Shown here one piece after another: positions 24,331 to 32,822 of a DNA stretch of 39,415 nt (positions within the stretch are counted from its first letter, which is position 1; every line of letters begins with the position of its first letter). The notes beneath the pieces are model-generated. The model had not been told where the DNA came from. It saw only the letters and a program-made list of their open reading frames with translations, and did no database searches. Source of the DNA: JACDBZ01 sp038233215 (GTDB lineage Bacteria; Chloroflexota; Limnocylindria; QHBO01); the NCBI GenBank assembly GCA_038233215.1, contig JBBSML010000023.1:1-39415 (forward strand), read 5' to 3'. The position numbers and the translations under genes are program-made.

Positions 24331-26658
24331 TTAGTCCCACAGCGCGGCGATCTCCGCCGCGATGGCGCTGGAAACCGCGCGCGTTCCGCCCAGGATGATG
24401 ATCCGCGGCGGGTTGAGCCGGAGCAGCTCCGCCGCGACAGGCGCCGTCAACGACCCCTCCGGAACGATGAGAAGCGGACCATTCGCCCGCGCCGCCACGG
24501 GCGTTCCCGAGAGCCCATCGGGGAAAGATGAGCCAGTGGCAATATAGACCGTGCGTGGAGCATCGTCGTTCGTCGTCGCCTTCGATATCGCCAGCGAAGT
24601 CGCGTATCGGTCGGCGCCCGCGACGCGCGTCACGTTTCCGCTGGTGGCATACGGATGAAGGTTCGTGGCCACCGCGCTGCTGATGGCCAAGGTTCCGCCG
24701 AGCACGACGATCCTGCCGGGCTTCAACCGGGCAAGCTCGGTGGCGGTCGCTGACGGAATGGATGTGCTTCTCACCAGCAGGATGGGTCCCCCCTGGCGCC
24801 CGGCGGCCACGCCACCGGTGAGGGCATCCGGGAACGAGGCGCCGGTGGCGACATACGCCACCGGGACCCCAGGGGCAAAGCTCGCGGCACTGGTGCGGGC
24901 GGCGGTGGCGTATCGATCGGAGCCGGCAATGCGGGTGACCACGCCGCTCGTCGCGTAGCCACGCAGCTCGGAGACGACCGCATCGCTGACGACTGCGGAT
25001 CCACCCAACACGACAATCTCTTGCGGCTTCAGTCGCGTGAGCTCGTTTGCGATCGCGGTGGGAATCGAGCTGGCCTGCGTGAGCAGAACCGGGCCGCCGC
25101 CCTTGGCCGCTGCAGGCCCAGCGGCGAGCGCATCGGGAAAGTCGCTGCCGGTGGCGACGTACGCGATCGGCACTCCAGGTGCGAAGCTGGCCGAGCTCAC
25201 GCGCGCGGATGTCCCGTAGCGATCGGCGCCGGCAAGCCGCGACTGGAGCTTCAGGAATCGGTCCTCGATCACGTTCCAGAGATCGCTGACTCCGGTGTCC
25301 ATGCCCAGGCTCCAGATCCCGATGCCGCCCACATCGTTGCGCAGCACCATGTTGTACTTCGCCCGCAGCGACGTGGGATCGTCGTAGTAGCCCTGCCGGT
25401 AGCCGCCATCGCTCGCCCGATACAGGAACCACGGCACCTGGCCGAGCGAGTCCCACTTCCGGCCGTAACGTGCCGCGAGCACCTTGCCGCCATACGCGGT
25501 GCCTCCGTCCTTGCCGTAATAGCCGAAGGCGACGCTGTCGGCAGGAGACCGAACGGTCGAATTGCCCTCTGCGGTCGTGGTGTTCCAGGCACGTCCGTAG
25601 TACGGGATGCCCCAGATCATCTTGGCCGGCGGCACGAGAGCGAGGTGATCGCGCATCGCGTCGACGGCGGAGAAGATGTAGCTGCTATCCATCGGCGCAA
25701 CCCCGCCGGCGCGGCCGGAGCTGCCGTAGCTGAAGTCGTATGCCATCACCATCAGGGCGTCGGCCGCGCCGGTGGCCGAGAGGCCGACGACGTCATAGCC
25801 GGTGGACCATGTGGCGGCGCCGGCCATCGTGTCAACGGTCACGAACGACCCGACACCCGCCTTGACGAGGCCCGCCTTCATTTCCCGCGCGAGGGTCGTA
25901 AACTGCGAGCGCAGGCTTGACGGCACAGGCTCGAAGTCGATGTTCACTCCGTCCGCCCGCCGATCTCCGACGACCTTCACGACATCGGCGACCAGGCGCG
26001 CACGGTTGGTCGAGCTGTTGAGCAGAGTGGACATGGCCGTGTAATCGCCGTTCCAGGCCATCATCGTGATGGTCGGCACCACGCGGACACCGCGCGCGTG
26101 AGCCGCATTGATCACCTCGGTCATGGCCGATGAAGTCCAGCCCGCCCAACCCGCGGTCGGCGTCGTGGCCGCCCCGCGCGCGAGGTACCCGTCCGACTGC
26201 ACGCCGATGCTGAAGTAGGCGATCGTCGAGAGCAGATCCATGCGCATCGCCGCACGAGTGGTGGTGTCGAGCTTCCAGTACGGAAGGAATCCGAGCACCT
26301 CGCGCGTGAGCTGGTTCGGCAACGGTCCGGCCGGACCGGCGACCGACCCTTCCGTGAGAATCAGAGGCGAGGCGGCCTCAATCACGACGCCCGCCTCTGC
26401 GACTGAACCCTCAACCAGCGGCCCCGAGGTCGATCCGTCGGCCTGGTCGGTCACCAGCCCGCCATGCTCCTCGAGCATCTGCGACTGCACGCTTTGTACG
26501 ACCTGCTCGGACGGCATCGGTGGCAGCACGGTCCCGTCGGGCAGCGACACGGCGTCGCCGAGCGAGGGGCCGGCGCCAACGGTCGGCAACGGAGTCGCCA
26601 ACAGGATGGCGGCGGCGAGCATGAGGATCGAGAGGCGGCCGGGATGACGAGTCAGCAT
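24331..26658 (-). CDS. Secreted GH18 glycoside hydrolase with triple CWB2 repeats
   Basis: ATG 26658 has AAGGA spaced 7 and gives a 775-residue protein with a signal peptide (core RLSILMLAAAILLATPLP). The GH18 domain (~118-465) contains REVLGFLPYWKLD at its first strand and the catalytic DGVNIDFEPV, with the acid/base Glu at residue 243. DALMVMAYDFSYG follows, then WGIPYYGRAWNT and GGIGIWSLGMD. This resembles YaaH/SleL-type GH18 enzymes that cleave beta-1,4-linked GlcNAc in peptidoglycan as much as chitinases; the substrate cannot be decided. Three CWB2 repeats occupy 471-775. The segment at ~25-115 is low-complexity and has no assigned fold. A promoter with 17-bp spacing lies upstream. Confidence 0.94.
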   Translation of the reverse strand: MLTRHPGRLSILMLAAAILLATPLPTVGAGPSLGDAVSLPDGTVLPPMPSEQVVQSVQSQMLEEHGGLVTDQADGSTSGPLVEGSVAEAGVVIEAASPLILTEGSVAGPAGPLPNQLTREVLGFLPYWKLDTTTRAAMRMDLLSTIAYFSIGVQSDGYLARGAATTPTAGWAGWTSSAMTEVINAAHARGVRVVPTITMMAWNGDYTAMSTLLNSSTNRARLVADVVKVVGDRRADGVNIDFEPVPSSLRSQFTTLAREMKAGLVKAGVGSFVTVDTMAGAATWSTGYDVVGLSATGAADALMVMAYDFSYGSSGRAGGVAPMDSSYIFSAVDAMRDHLALVPPAKMIWGIPYYGRAWNTTTAEGNSTVRSPADSVAFGYYGKDGGTAYGGKVLAARYGRKWDSLGQVPWFLYRASDGGYRQGYYDDPTSLRAKYNMVLRNDVGGIGIWSLGMDTGVSDLWNVIEDRFLKLQSRLAGADRYGTSARVSSASFAPGVPIAYVATGSDFPDALAAGPAAAKGGGPVLLTQASSIPTAIANELTRLKPQEIVVLGGSAVVSDAVVSELRGYATSGVVTRIAGSDRYATAARTSAASFAPGVPVAYVATGASFPDALTGGVAAGRQGGPILLVRSTSIPSATATELARLKPGRIVVLGGTLAISSAVATNLHPYATSGNVTRVAGADRYATSLAISKATTNDDAPRTVYIATGSSFPDGLSGTPVAARANGPLLIVPEGSLTAPVAAELLRLNPPRIIILGGTRAVSSAIAAEIAALWD
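24334..25248 (-). repeat. CWB2 repeat array (3 units) of the GH18 protein
   Basis: The units begin LQSRLAGADRYGT, VTRIAGSDRYAT and VTRVAGADRYAT, each with YVATG.SFPDAL or a close variant and an LGG..A(V/I)S ending. The last ends AEIAALWD, close to the ALWP end of the S8 protease array. Confidence 0.92.
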
Positions 26659-26718
26659 GTGATTCCTTCTTGCGCAGGGGTGGCGCGGCGCACGGAGGCG
26701 CCTGGTCAACCGCACCGC

Positions 26719-26754
26719 ACGCTACCCCTCCGGCACGTACCGCCCAATGGTACG
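26719..26754 (-). promoter_or_regulatory. Candidate GH18 promoter with an inverted repeat at the -35
   Basis: On the minus strand TTGGGC (26742-26747) and TAGCGT (26719-26724) are 17 bases apart, giving a leader of about 50 bases to ATG 26658. A 6-base inverted repeat, CGTACC-N7-GGTACG (26736-26754), is centred on the -35. It may be an operator or the end hairpin of the upstream gene, whose stop is 27 bases away. Confidence 0.4.
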
Positions 26755-26780
26755 GATGACCCACACGGCGGCGGCCAAGG

Positions 26781-28625
26781 TCAGTCCGTGAGCAGCGACT
26801 CGATCTGCGCGACAACCGTTTCGGAGACCGCGCTCGTGCCGCCGAGGACGACCACCGTGCCCGGATTCAGCCGCAGCAGCTCGGTGGCCACGCTCGATGG
26901 CACGGAGGTCCCGGGAACCAGCAGCAGCGGTCCGGGCAGGCCGCCTGCCACGGGGCTTCCGCCGAGTGCATCAGGGAACGCCTCGCCAGTTGCGACGAAC
27001 ACGGTCGGTCCGGGCTCGAAGGTGTTGCGCGAGATCGCCACGGAGGTCGCGTAGCGATCCGCTCCGGCGAGCCGCGTCACGATGCCGCTGGTGGCGTAGG
27101 GCGAGAGCGCGGTGGACACCTCGCTCGACACGGCCAAGGTCCCTCCGAGGACCACGATCCGGCCGGGCTGCAGCCGAGTCAGCTCGGCGGCAGTCTCGGA
27201 TGGGATATCGGTGCCGCTGACGAGCAGCATCGGTCCGCCGTCTGCTCCGGCCGCCGCGTTACCGGAGAGCGCGTCGGGAAACCTCTCGCCGGTGGCGATG
27301 TAGGCGACCGGCACGCCGGCTGCAAAGGCGTCGGCGCTGACGCGCGCCGCCGTGGCATACCGATTGGCTCCCGCGACCCGCTGGACGGTCCCGCTTGTCG
27401 CGTACTGGCGGAGGCCGTCCGCGACGCCATTCGACACCACGGCTGTGCCCCCGATGACCTTGATCCGGCCCGGTCGCAGGCGCGCAAGCTCGGTCGCCGT
27501 GACCGACGGAATCGTCGTCGATGTCACGAGCAGGACGGGGCCATCGTGGCGTGCGGCGGCCGCGCCGGCCGCCAGTGCATCAGGGAAGTTGGAGCCAGTG
27601 GCCACGTAGGCGACAGCCGTGCCCGGCGCGAAGCTCGCTGCGCTCACCGCCGCTGCTGTCCCGTAGCGGTCGCGTCCCGCCCATCGCTCCACCATGGGTC
27701 CGTCTGACGTCGGCAGCGCGGCCGCGCCAGTGGGCGTGCGATTCGGATCGCCGGCGAAGGCATACCAGTAGTCGGGCTGGCTGAAGTGAAGGCCGCTGAT
27801 GATCGTTCGCTGGACCCAGACGCGCGAGCCCGCAATATCGGCATGGGCGGAATCGGTCAGGGTCGTTGCGCTGTATCCGCGACCGGCCGTGAAAATATCT
27901 CGGAAGCTGGAGCTGCGCTGCTTGAGAACGCGTGAGACGATCTCGTCCGCGTCACCATAGGCCGTGGCGAGAAACGTGCCGCCCAGGCGCAGGATCGGCG
28001 TCGAATAGTGCCGGACCCGCTGTTGCGCCTCGGACAGGGTGGTGAGCGGCGTTTCCAGGGTATAGCGCTCACCGAAGCCGGGCGCATAGTGCGCCTGCGC
28101 GTAGACCATGGTGAATCCGGGCGCGGGCGTGATGCCGTCGTTCGCCGTGCCACCGCAGTACGTGCGGCGCGCGACATCATCGCTGCTGGTCAGGGTGCCC
28201 AGGAGAACGCGCTCGCCACAGTAGACGAGGGTGCCAGCGGACCAGCTGTCAGCGTCGCCGTTCGTGGTGGTGGTGTTCAGTCCCCAGCCGTTGGATCGAT
28301 CCGTCGACTCAGTGAGGCCATATGGATTCGGATAGCCGTTGCCGTGGCCGAAGTACACGATCACGTTGGCGCCATTCACGGCGTTCTTGACATTCGTCCA
28401 GGTGGCGGAGGGCGAGTACGCCTTGGTCACGGTGGCTCCTGCGGCGGTCGCGGCGGTCGCGACCTCGTTGGCGTAGCTGCGGTACGTGCTGGTGAGCGTC
28501 CCGACCGGGCCGACGATGATCGCCACCTTCAGGGTGGCCGCTGCGGTGGGCGCGGGCGCGGCGACCAGCACGGCCATGGACAGGGTGATGGCGGCAATGA
28601 CGACAGCGCAGACTCGATCTCGCAA
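26781..28625 (-). CDS. Secreted protein of unknown N-terminal domain (clan CD-like His/Cys) with triple CWB2 repeats
   Basis: A TTG at 28625 with GGAG spaced 6 gives 614 residues and a clean signal peptide (RDRVCAVVIAAITLSMAVLV, cleavage near TAAA-TLKV). A GTG at 28667 would add 14 residues. Residues ~31-310 match no family I can name. They open with a strand KVAIIVGPVG, then NVIVYFGHGNGYPNPYG with a His-Gly pair (His94), and GTLVYCGERVLLG with Cys136 after a hydrophobic strand. Later come MVYAQAHYAPGFGERY and GGTFLATAYGDADEIV. Strand-His-Gly followed about 40 residues later by strand-Cys is the order of clan CD peptidases (caspase, gingipain), so a protease is possible but unproven. Three CWB2 repeats occupy 311-614. 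Confidence 0.85.
   Translation of the reverse strand: MRDRVCAVVIAAITLSMAVLVAAPAPTAAATLKVAIIVGPVGTLTSTYRSYANEVATAATAAGATVTKAYSPSATWTNVKNAVNGANVIVYFGHGNGYPNPYGLTESTDRSNGWGLNTTTTNGDADSWSAGTLVYCGERVLLGTLTSSDDVARRTYCGGTANDGITPAPGFTMVYAQAHYAPGFGERYTLETPLTTLSEAQQRVRHYSTPILRLGGTFLATAYGDADEIVSRVLKQRSSSFRDIFTAGRGYSATTLTDSAHADIAGSRVWVQRTIISGLHFSQPDYWYAFAGDPNRTPTGAAALPTSDGPMVERWAGRDRYGTAAAVSAASFAPGTAVAYVATGSNFPDALAAGAAAARHDGPVLLVTSTTIPSVTATELARLRPGRIKVIGGTAVVSNGVADGLRQYATSGTVQRVAGANRYATAARVSADAFAAGVPVAYIATGERFPDALSGNAAAGADGGPMLLVSGTDIPSETAAELTRLQPGRIVVLGGTLAVSSEVSTALSPYATSGIVTRLAGADRYATSVAISRNTFEPGPTVFVATGEAFPDALGGSPVAGGLPGPLLLVPGTSVPSSVATELLRLNPGTVVVLGGTSAVSETVVAQIESLLTD
26784..27695 (-). repeat. CWB2 repeat array (3 units) of the unknown secreted protein
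   Basis: The units begin MVERWAGRDRYGT, VQRVAGANRYAT and VTRLAGADRYAT. All three contain a FPDAL phrase and a V(L/I)GGT.(A/V)VS ending. Together with the other arrays this makes twelve CWB2 units in about 10 kb. Confidence 0.92.
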
Positions 28626-28675
28626 CAGGGGCTCCTCGAAATGGTTGTGAAGGTGGTGGCCTTCCACCGAGTCCG

Positions 28676-28681
28676 ATCCTA
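28676..28681 (-). promoter_or_regulatory. Candidate -10 (TAGGAT) of the unknown CWB2 protein gene
   Basis: TAGGAT on the minus strand lies about 50 bases before TTG 28625; the -35 is weak. The leader contains a small hairpin (GGTGG-N4-CCACC, 28655-28668) before the GGAG ribosome-binding site. Confidence 0.3.
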
Positions 28682-28753
28682 TTCATGAGCCGTGAAGGCG
28701 CCTATGGCCCCATCGTCCACTGCGGGGGCAGCGATGGGTCATGGGTACGTGAC

Positions 28754-29947
28754 TCAGTGCTTGGCGCGCCCGTTGATCAGGAGCTTCACGATCCCGAGGT
28801 ATCGCCGCTTCTGCACCTCCCAGTCATAGGCGGCCGCCTGGCGTCCAGCCTCGACGCCCATCGCGACCGTACGCTCGGGATCATCCACCAGGCGCTCGAC
28901 GCCACGGGCAAGCGCGTCAGGGTCCCCGCCGGGGACGAAATAGAGCGCCGCATCGGTGAAATGGTGGCGGAAGGTGGCGAGATCACTCGTCAGTGTCGGC
29001 ACGCACATCGCGGCGTACTCCAGCAGCTTGGTGCTCAGCGAGTACTCGAGATACGGCTCGGGGAGCGATGGCACCAGGCCGATGTCCGACGCAGCAAGCA
29101 GCCCGGGAAGTTCGTCGATCGACTCGCGACCGTGCAGATGGACGCGGTCCCCGGTCGCGGTCCGCGTGATCGCGAACTCGACCTGTGGCCGCCAGGGACC
29201 ATCGCCATAGACATCAAGCCGCCAGGGCAGGTCGGACCTCAGGCGCGACAGACCACGGATCGCCACGTCGAGCCCGTAGATGCGCTGAAGGTTGGAATGA
29301 TGAATGAGGCGCAGCTCGCCGTCGGCCATAAAGGCACGTCGCTGGTGGCGCGCAGGATCGAACAGGCGTCCATCGGCGCTATTCATGACGACGGAGATCT
29401 TGTCGGGCGCAACGCCGCGGGCAAGGGAGAGCTGCCGCAGCGGTTCGTGAACGGTGATGATCCGATCTGCCACCGCGGCGGATCCCTTCGCTGCCGCCGT
29501 GACCAGCGGGCGCAACGGACGGAGGAGTGGACCCGAGAAACGGTCTCGGAAGAATTCAGGCATGTCCTCGTGAAGGTCGAGCAGGAGCGGCACGCGACCG
29601 AGCTTCTGCGGAATCGCCGCGAAGCTGAGAAAGTCCGGAACGGTAGCGACCTGCACCAGGTCGTACCGGCGGCGACGATGCTCCCCGGCCAATCTCCACG
29701 CCACCATGGCGGTGAATGCGACGTATTCGGCCATGTGTCCGGCAAAGCCGATGAAGCGGCGATTGACCGGAAGGCGCACGATCCTCAGCGGACCGGCCCG
29801 CTCCTCGGCGGCCTCATCGGCCTGGCGCAGGCAGATGATGTCGACTTCGTACCCCGCGTCGATCAGCGCGTCGCTCTGCCGGCGGACCCGCGAGTCACCG
29901 GGAAAGATCGCGTGCACGACCATGGCGATGCGGCGCGTCCTGCTCAT
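28754..29947 (-). CDS. GT4-family glycosyltransferase
   Basis: This 397-residue GT-B protein starts RIAMVVHAIFPGDSRVRRQS. The mid-protein segment is LLLDLHEDMPEFFRDRF, and the donor half includes LRLIHHSNLQRIYGLDVAIRGL and YLEYSLSTKLLEYAAMCVPTLTSD, the GT4 nucleotide-sugar loop. It resembles the protein at 2126-3292 in the DSRV and NKL/TKLLEYAA segments. Its ATG overlaps the mazG stop as ATGA (29944-29947), so it is translationally coupled to a housekeeping enzyme. A 128-bp gap downstream holds the promoter of the CWB2 protein gene. The sugar donor and acceptor are unknown. Confidence 0.88.
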   Translation of the reverse strand: MSRTRRIAMVVHAIFPGDSRVRRQSDALIDAGYEVDIICLRQADEAAEERAGPLRIVRLPVNRRFIGFAGHMAEYVAFTAMVAWRLAGEHRRRRYDLVQVATVPDFLSFAAIPQKLGRVPLLLDLHEDMPEFFRDRFSGPLLRPLRPLVTAAAKGSAAVADRIITVHEPLRQLSLARGVAPDKISVVMNSADGRLFDPARHQRRAFMADGELRLIHHSNLQRIYGLDVAIRGLSRLRSDLPWRLDVYGDGPWRPQVEFAITRTATGDRVHLHGRESIDELPGLLAASDIGLVPSLPEPYLEYSLSTKLLEYAAMCVPTLTSDLATFRHHFTDAALYFVPGGDPDALARGVERLVDDPERTVAMGVEAGRQAAAYDWEVQKRRYLGIVKLLINGRAKH

Positions 29948-31053
29948 CGCGCCTTGACCTCGTCCCAGAGCACGTCCTTCTCCGCCAGGGAGATGCTGGC
30001 GAGGTCGACGCCGCGCAGTGTTGCGAGCGCCTCGACCGCACGGTATCGGTCGACCCAGCGATGGTTGGCGCTCCGCAGCGCCTCCTCGGGATCGAGCTTC
30101 ATCCAGCGCCCCAGGTTGACGAGCGCGAAGAGCACGTCCCCCATTTCGTGCAGGCGCTCCTCGTGGCTCTGCGCTTCGCGAAGTTCTTCAATCTCCTCCG
30201 AGACCTTCTCCCACACACCGTCGATGGCATCCCAGTCCCAGCCGAGCGTGGATGCGCGCTCCTGGATCTCTCGACTCCCCGGCAGGGCGGGCAGCGCACG
30301 CGCCACACCGGCGAACGCGCCCTCTTCGGACTTGCCGCGCTCCGCACGCTCATCGGCCTTGATGGCCTCCCAGTTGCCGACGACCTGGTCAATGCCGTCG
30401 ACCGAAACCTCCCCGAAGACGTGCGGGTGGCGCCGAATGATCTTGGACCCAATGGACCGATACACATCGGTGAGGTCGAAGGCTCCGCTCTCAGCAGCGA
30501 ACTGCGCGTGCAGGATGACCTGGAGCAACAGGTCACCGAGCTCCTCCGCCAGGTCCGCAGGCGTCCCCTGCTCGATGGCGTCGATCGTCTCGTATGCCTC
30601 CTCGAGCAGGTAGGGGCGCAAGCTGAGATGCGTCTGCTGCTGGTCCCAGGGACACCCGTCCGGCGCTCTCAGCCTGGCGCTGATGGCCGCCATGCCGTGT
30701 GGGCTGGCCAGGTTGCGCACCGGATCGAGCGCCGGGACGAGCCAATCCGTGGCGGCCAGAACCGAATCATCAAGGTCCGCCATCCGACGGTGCGTTCGAT
30801 GCGGCAGCTCAAGCAGCTCGTGGTCCGACGGATACAGCGAGGAGAGCACGGCCCACGGCCCGGTGCGGGCATGGCGTCCCGGCAAGATGGGTGTCGCCGG
30901 ATCCGCTGGTCCGGACAGCAGGATCAGCGGCAGGGACGGGTCAAACGGGATCGAGGCGAGTCGACCCACCGCGACCATCTGGAGTCCGGCCGCGGGATCG
31001 ATCCCGGCGACGCGGAGCAGCTCGTCGACGCCGCGCGACGCGCCGGCGGTCAT
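29944..31053 (-). CDS. mazG: MazG nucleotide pyrophosphohydrolase with a half TP-methylase (YabN-like) N-terminus
   Basis: MazG hydrolyses NTPs to NMP and PPi. The 369-residue protein has two MazG domains. The first starts LRAPDGCPWDQQQTHLSLRP, has EEAYETIDAIEQG, EELGDLLLQVILHAQ and RRHPHVFGEVSV. The second has EKVSEEIEELREAQ and EMGDVLFALVNLGRWMKLDPEEALR. The first ~100 residues (VDELLRVAGIDPAAGLQMV ... LPLILLSGP ... LSSLYPSDHELLEL) match the C-terminal half of the tetrapyrrole methylase domain that precedes MazG in YabN. The N-terminal half, with its SAM-binding glycines, is absent. ATG 31053 lies 4 bases after the foldase stop; the longer frame only reads through that gene. The YabN comparison is from memory. 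Confidence 0.93.
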   Translation of the reverse strand: MTAGASRGVDELLRVAGIDPAAGLQMVAVGRLASIPFDPSLPLILLSGPADPATPILPGRHARTGPWAVLSSLYPSDHELLELPHRTHRRMADLDDSVLAATDWLVPALDPVRNLASPHGMAAISARLRAPDGCPWDQQQTHLSLRPYLLEEAYETIDAIEQGTPADLAEELGDLLLQVILHAQFAAESGAFDLTDVYRSIGSKIIRRHPHVFGEVSVDGIDQVVGNWEAIKADERAERGKSEEGAFAGVARALPALPGSREIQERASTLGWDWDAIDGVWEKVSEEIEELREAQSHEERLHEMGDVLFALVNLGRWMKLDPEEALRSANHRWVDRYRAVEALATLRGVDLASISLAEKDVLWDEVKAR

Positions 31054-31057
31054 CGGC

Positions 31058-32794
31058 TCAGGCGGCAGTCGAGGACGCGAACTGCGGATCGACCCACGTC
31101 TCGACGGGAGCGCGCACCTCCTGCTCCAACCAGCGGTCGAAGCCACTCGAGCGGATCCCCTGGAGTTGCTCCTCGTCGAGTTCGCGGCCTTCATTCAGCT
31201 CGAGCAGCTGGTAGATGGTAATCCCCTCGGCTCCGGCGTCATGCGGCTCGCTGATCTCACCGACCTCGCTGAGGCCGAAGACGCTGTCCTCGAGGGGTTC
31301 GCTGAGCTGGTAGGGCGCGACCCACCCGAGCTCACCGCCCTCCTCGGCGGTCGCGTAGTCCTCGCTGACGCGCGTGGCCACCGCCGCAAAGGTATCAGGA
31401 TCTGCACGCAGGTCCTCGACGAGCTCGGTGGCCTGTGCCTGCGGACTGGCGCGCGCGCCCGTCTTCTGGATGACGTGGTATCCGAAATCGCTGCGGACAG
31501 GGTCGCTCAGCTCGCCAACCTCCAAGGCTTCCAGCGCCTCGGCAAATTCGGGCACGAACGGGGACGCGGTCGGGTCGTACCAGCCGAGGTCGCCGCCGCG
31601 CGCGCCCGAGCCGGGGTCATCGCTGCGCTCCTCCGCGATCGCGAACCAATCGGCGTCATCGGCGCTGAGCTCCTGGTGCAGCTCCTCAGCTTCGTCGAGC
31701 GCGGCCGCCCACTGCTCATCGGTCGCCTCCGCGTCCTGCGCTGCATCCTCGGGGAGTGGATTGACCAGGACATGCCGCGCGCGCTCCTGGGGCACCGCGG
31801 CGGCGGCAGCGGGCGTGGCGATGAAGATCTGCGCCACCCGGCGCTGCGCGGTCTCGGAACCGACAACCTCGTCCGCGAAATGATCGCGGAAGGCGTCCAC
31901 CAGCAGCGAGCCACGGACATAGGCGCGGTAGCTCTGGTCATCGACGCCCTGCCGTTCCAGCAGCTCACCCAGCGGGCTCTCGGTGGTGGCGTCCCTGCGG
32001 CCGAGCATCTCGAGCACGGCATAGCCGCCATCGGTCTCGACGGGACCGACGCGGTCGCCCTCCTCTGCATCGGCGAGCGGCTCGAAATAGTCCCCGTAGG
32101 CGGTGTCGTCCATCCCGAACCAGCCGATCAGGCCACCGCTCGCGGCCGTGAAGTCATCGCTGACGTCCGCGGCCACCTCCGCGAAGTCCTCCCCGTCCTC
32201 GAGCCGATCGAGTGCCTCCTGTGCCTCGTCACGCGCCGCCTCTCGCTGGGCATCGGTCGGCTCATCATCGGGCGCGGCATCCTCGGGAAGGGCATCCACC
32301 AGGATCAGCTGCGCGCGCACGAGCTCCTCGACCGCGAAACGCTCGGCCAGGCCGGCCTCGAGCTCCTCTTCGCTCACGTCGAGTCCGAACTCATCGGCCT
32401 GGGCGGTGAGGACCGCGCTCTCGACCAGCGATTCGGCGGCGCTGGTGTCGAGGCTGGAGAGCCGAAGACTGATCTCGTCGATCTGCTGCTGGATGATCTG
32501 ATCGCGAGGACCGCCGAGCTGGGCCTGGAGATCGGAGACGGTCGCCGACGCCTCGGCCACCAGGATCCGCTCCCGAGCCTGGAGGTCCGAGCGGTCGTAG
32601 GTCGTGCCGGCGATCGAGGCAACCGGGCGGAAATGGGCTTCCCAATACCCATTCCACGCGGCGGCGCCAAAGATGCCGAGCGCCACCGCGATCGCCACGG
32701 CGAAGCCGACGACGGTGAGCTGCTGGGTACGCAGCTCATCCTGCCACCGCGGTCGGTGCCTGCGGTCGAGAACGGGTCGAGATCGAAAGCTCAT
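31058..32794 (-). CDS. Membrane-anchored multi-parvulin (PpiC/SurA-like) foldase
   Basis: The 578-residue acidic protein has a basic cytoplasmic tail, one transmembrane helix (~27-47), a SurA/PrsA-like helical segment (RSDLQARERILVAEASATVS, ESLVESAVLTAQADEFGLDVSEEELEAGL), and three parvulin-type regions. They are VRAQLILVDALPEDAA ... GGLIGWFG (~160-275), RARHVLVNPLPEDAA ... GGDLGWYDP ... FGYHVIQKTG (~340-450), and a shorter GGELGWVAPY ... ITIYQLLEL (~460-540). The middle unit best preserves the family pattern (HVLV, GGDLGW, S.FGYH). It probably helps exported proteins fold outside the membrane, and would suit the large secreted proteins nearby. mazG follows 4 bases later. A -10 (TAGCAT, 32858-32863) lies upstream. 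Confidence 0.87.
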   Translation of the reverse strand: MSFRSRPVLDRRHRPRWQDELRTQQLTVVGFAVAIAVALGIFGAAAWNGYWEAHFRPVASIAGTTYDRSDLQARERILVAEASATVSDLQAQLGGPRDQIIQQQIDEISLRLSSLDTSAAESLVESAVLTAQADEFGLDVSEEELEAGLAERFAVEELVRAQLILVDALPEDAAPDDEPTDAQREAARDEAQEALDRLEDGEDFAEVAADVSDDFTAASGGLIGWFGMDDTAYGDYFEPLADAEEGDRVGPVETDGGYAVLEMLGRRDATTESPLGELLERQGVDDQSYRAYVRGSLLVDAFRDHFADEVVGSETAQRRVAQIFIATPAAAAAVPQERARHVLVNPLPEDAAQDAEATDEQWAAALDEAEELHQELSADDADWFAIAEERSDDPGSGARGGDLGWYDPTASPFVPEFAEALEALEVGELSDPVRSDFGYHVIQKTGARASPQAQATELVEDLRADPDTFAAVATRVSEDYATAEEGGELGWVAPYQLSEPLEDSVFGLSEVGEISEPHDAGAEGITIYQLLELNEGRELDEEQLQGIRSSGFDRWLEQEVRAPVETWVDPQFASSTAA

Positions 32795-32822
32795 CTGATC
32801 ATGGTCATGCGGCGGCCCGGCT

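Noticed and set aside
18427..28625. The CWB2 arrays considered as S-layer (SLH) domains
   Set aside because: The repeats have the R.AG.DRY.T / ATG..FPDAL / LGG..AVS pattern of CWB2, not the FxDV and TRAE motifs of SLH.
28685..30613. Open frame of 642 codons on the plus strand
   Set aside because: It lies antisense to the GT4 glycosyltransferase and mazG, which have clear family motifs. Its composition (rich in R, A, D, H) is that of a mirror frame in G+C-rich DNA.
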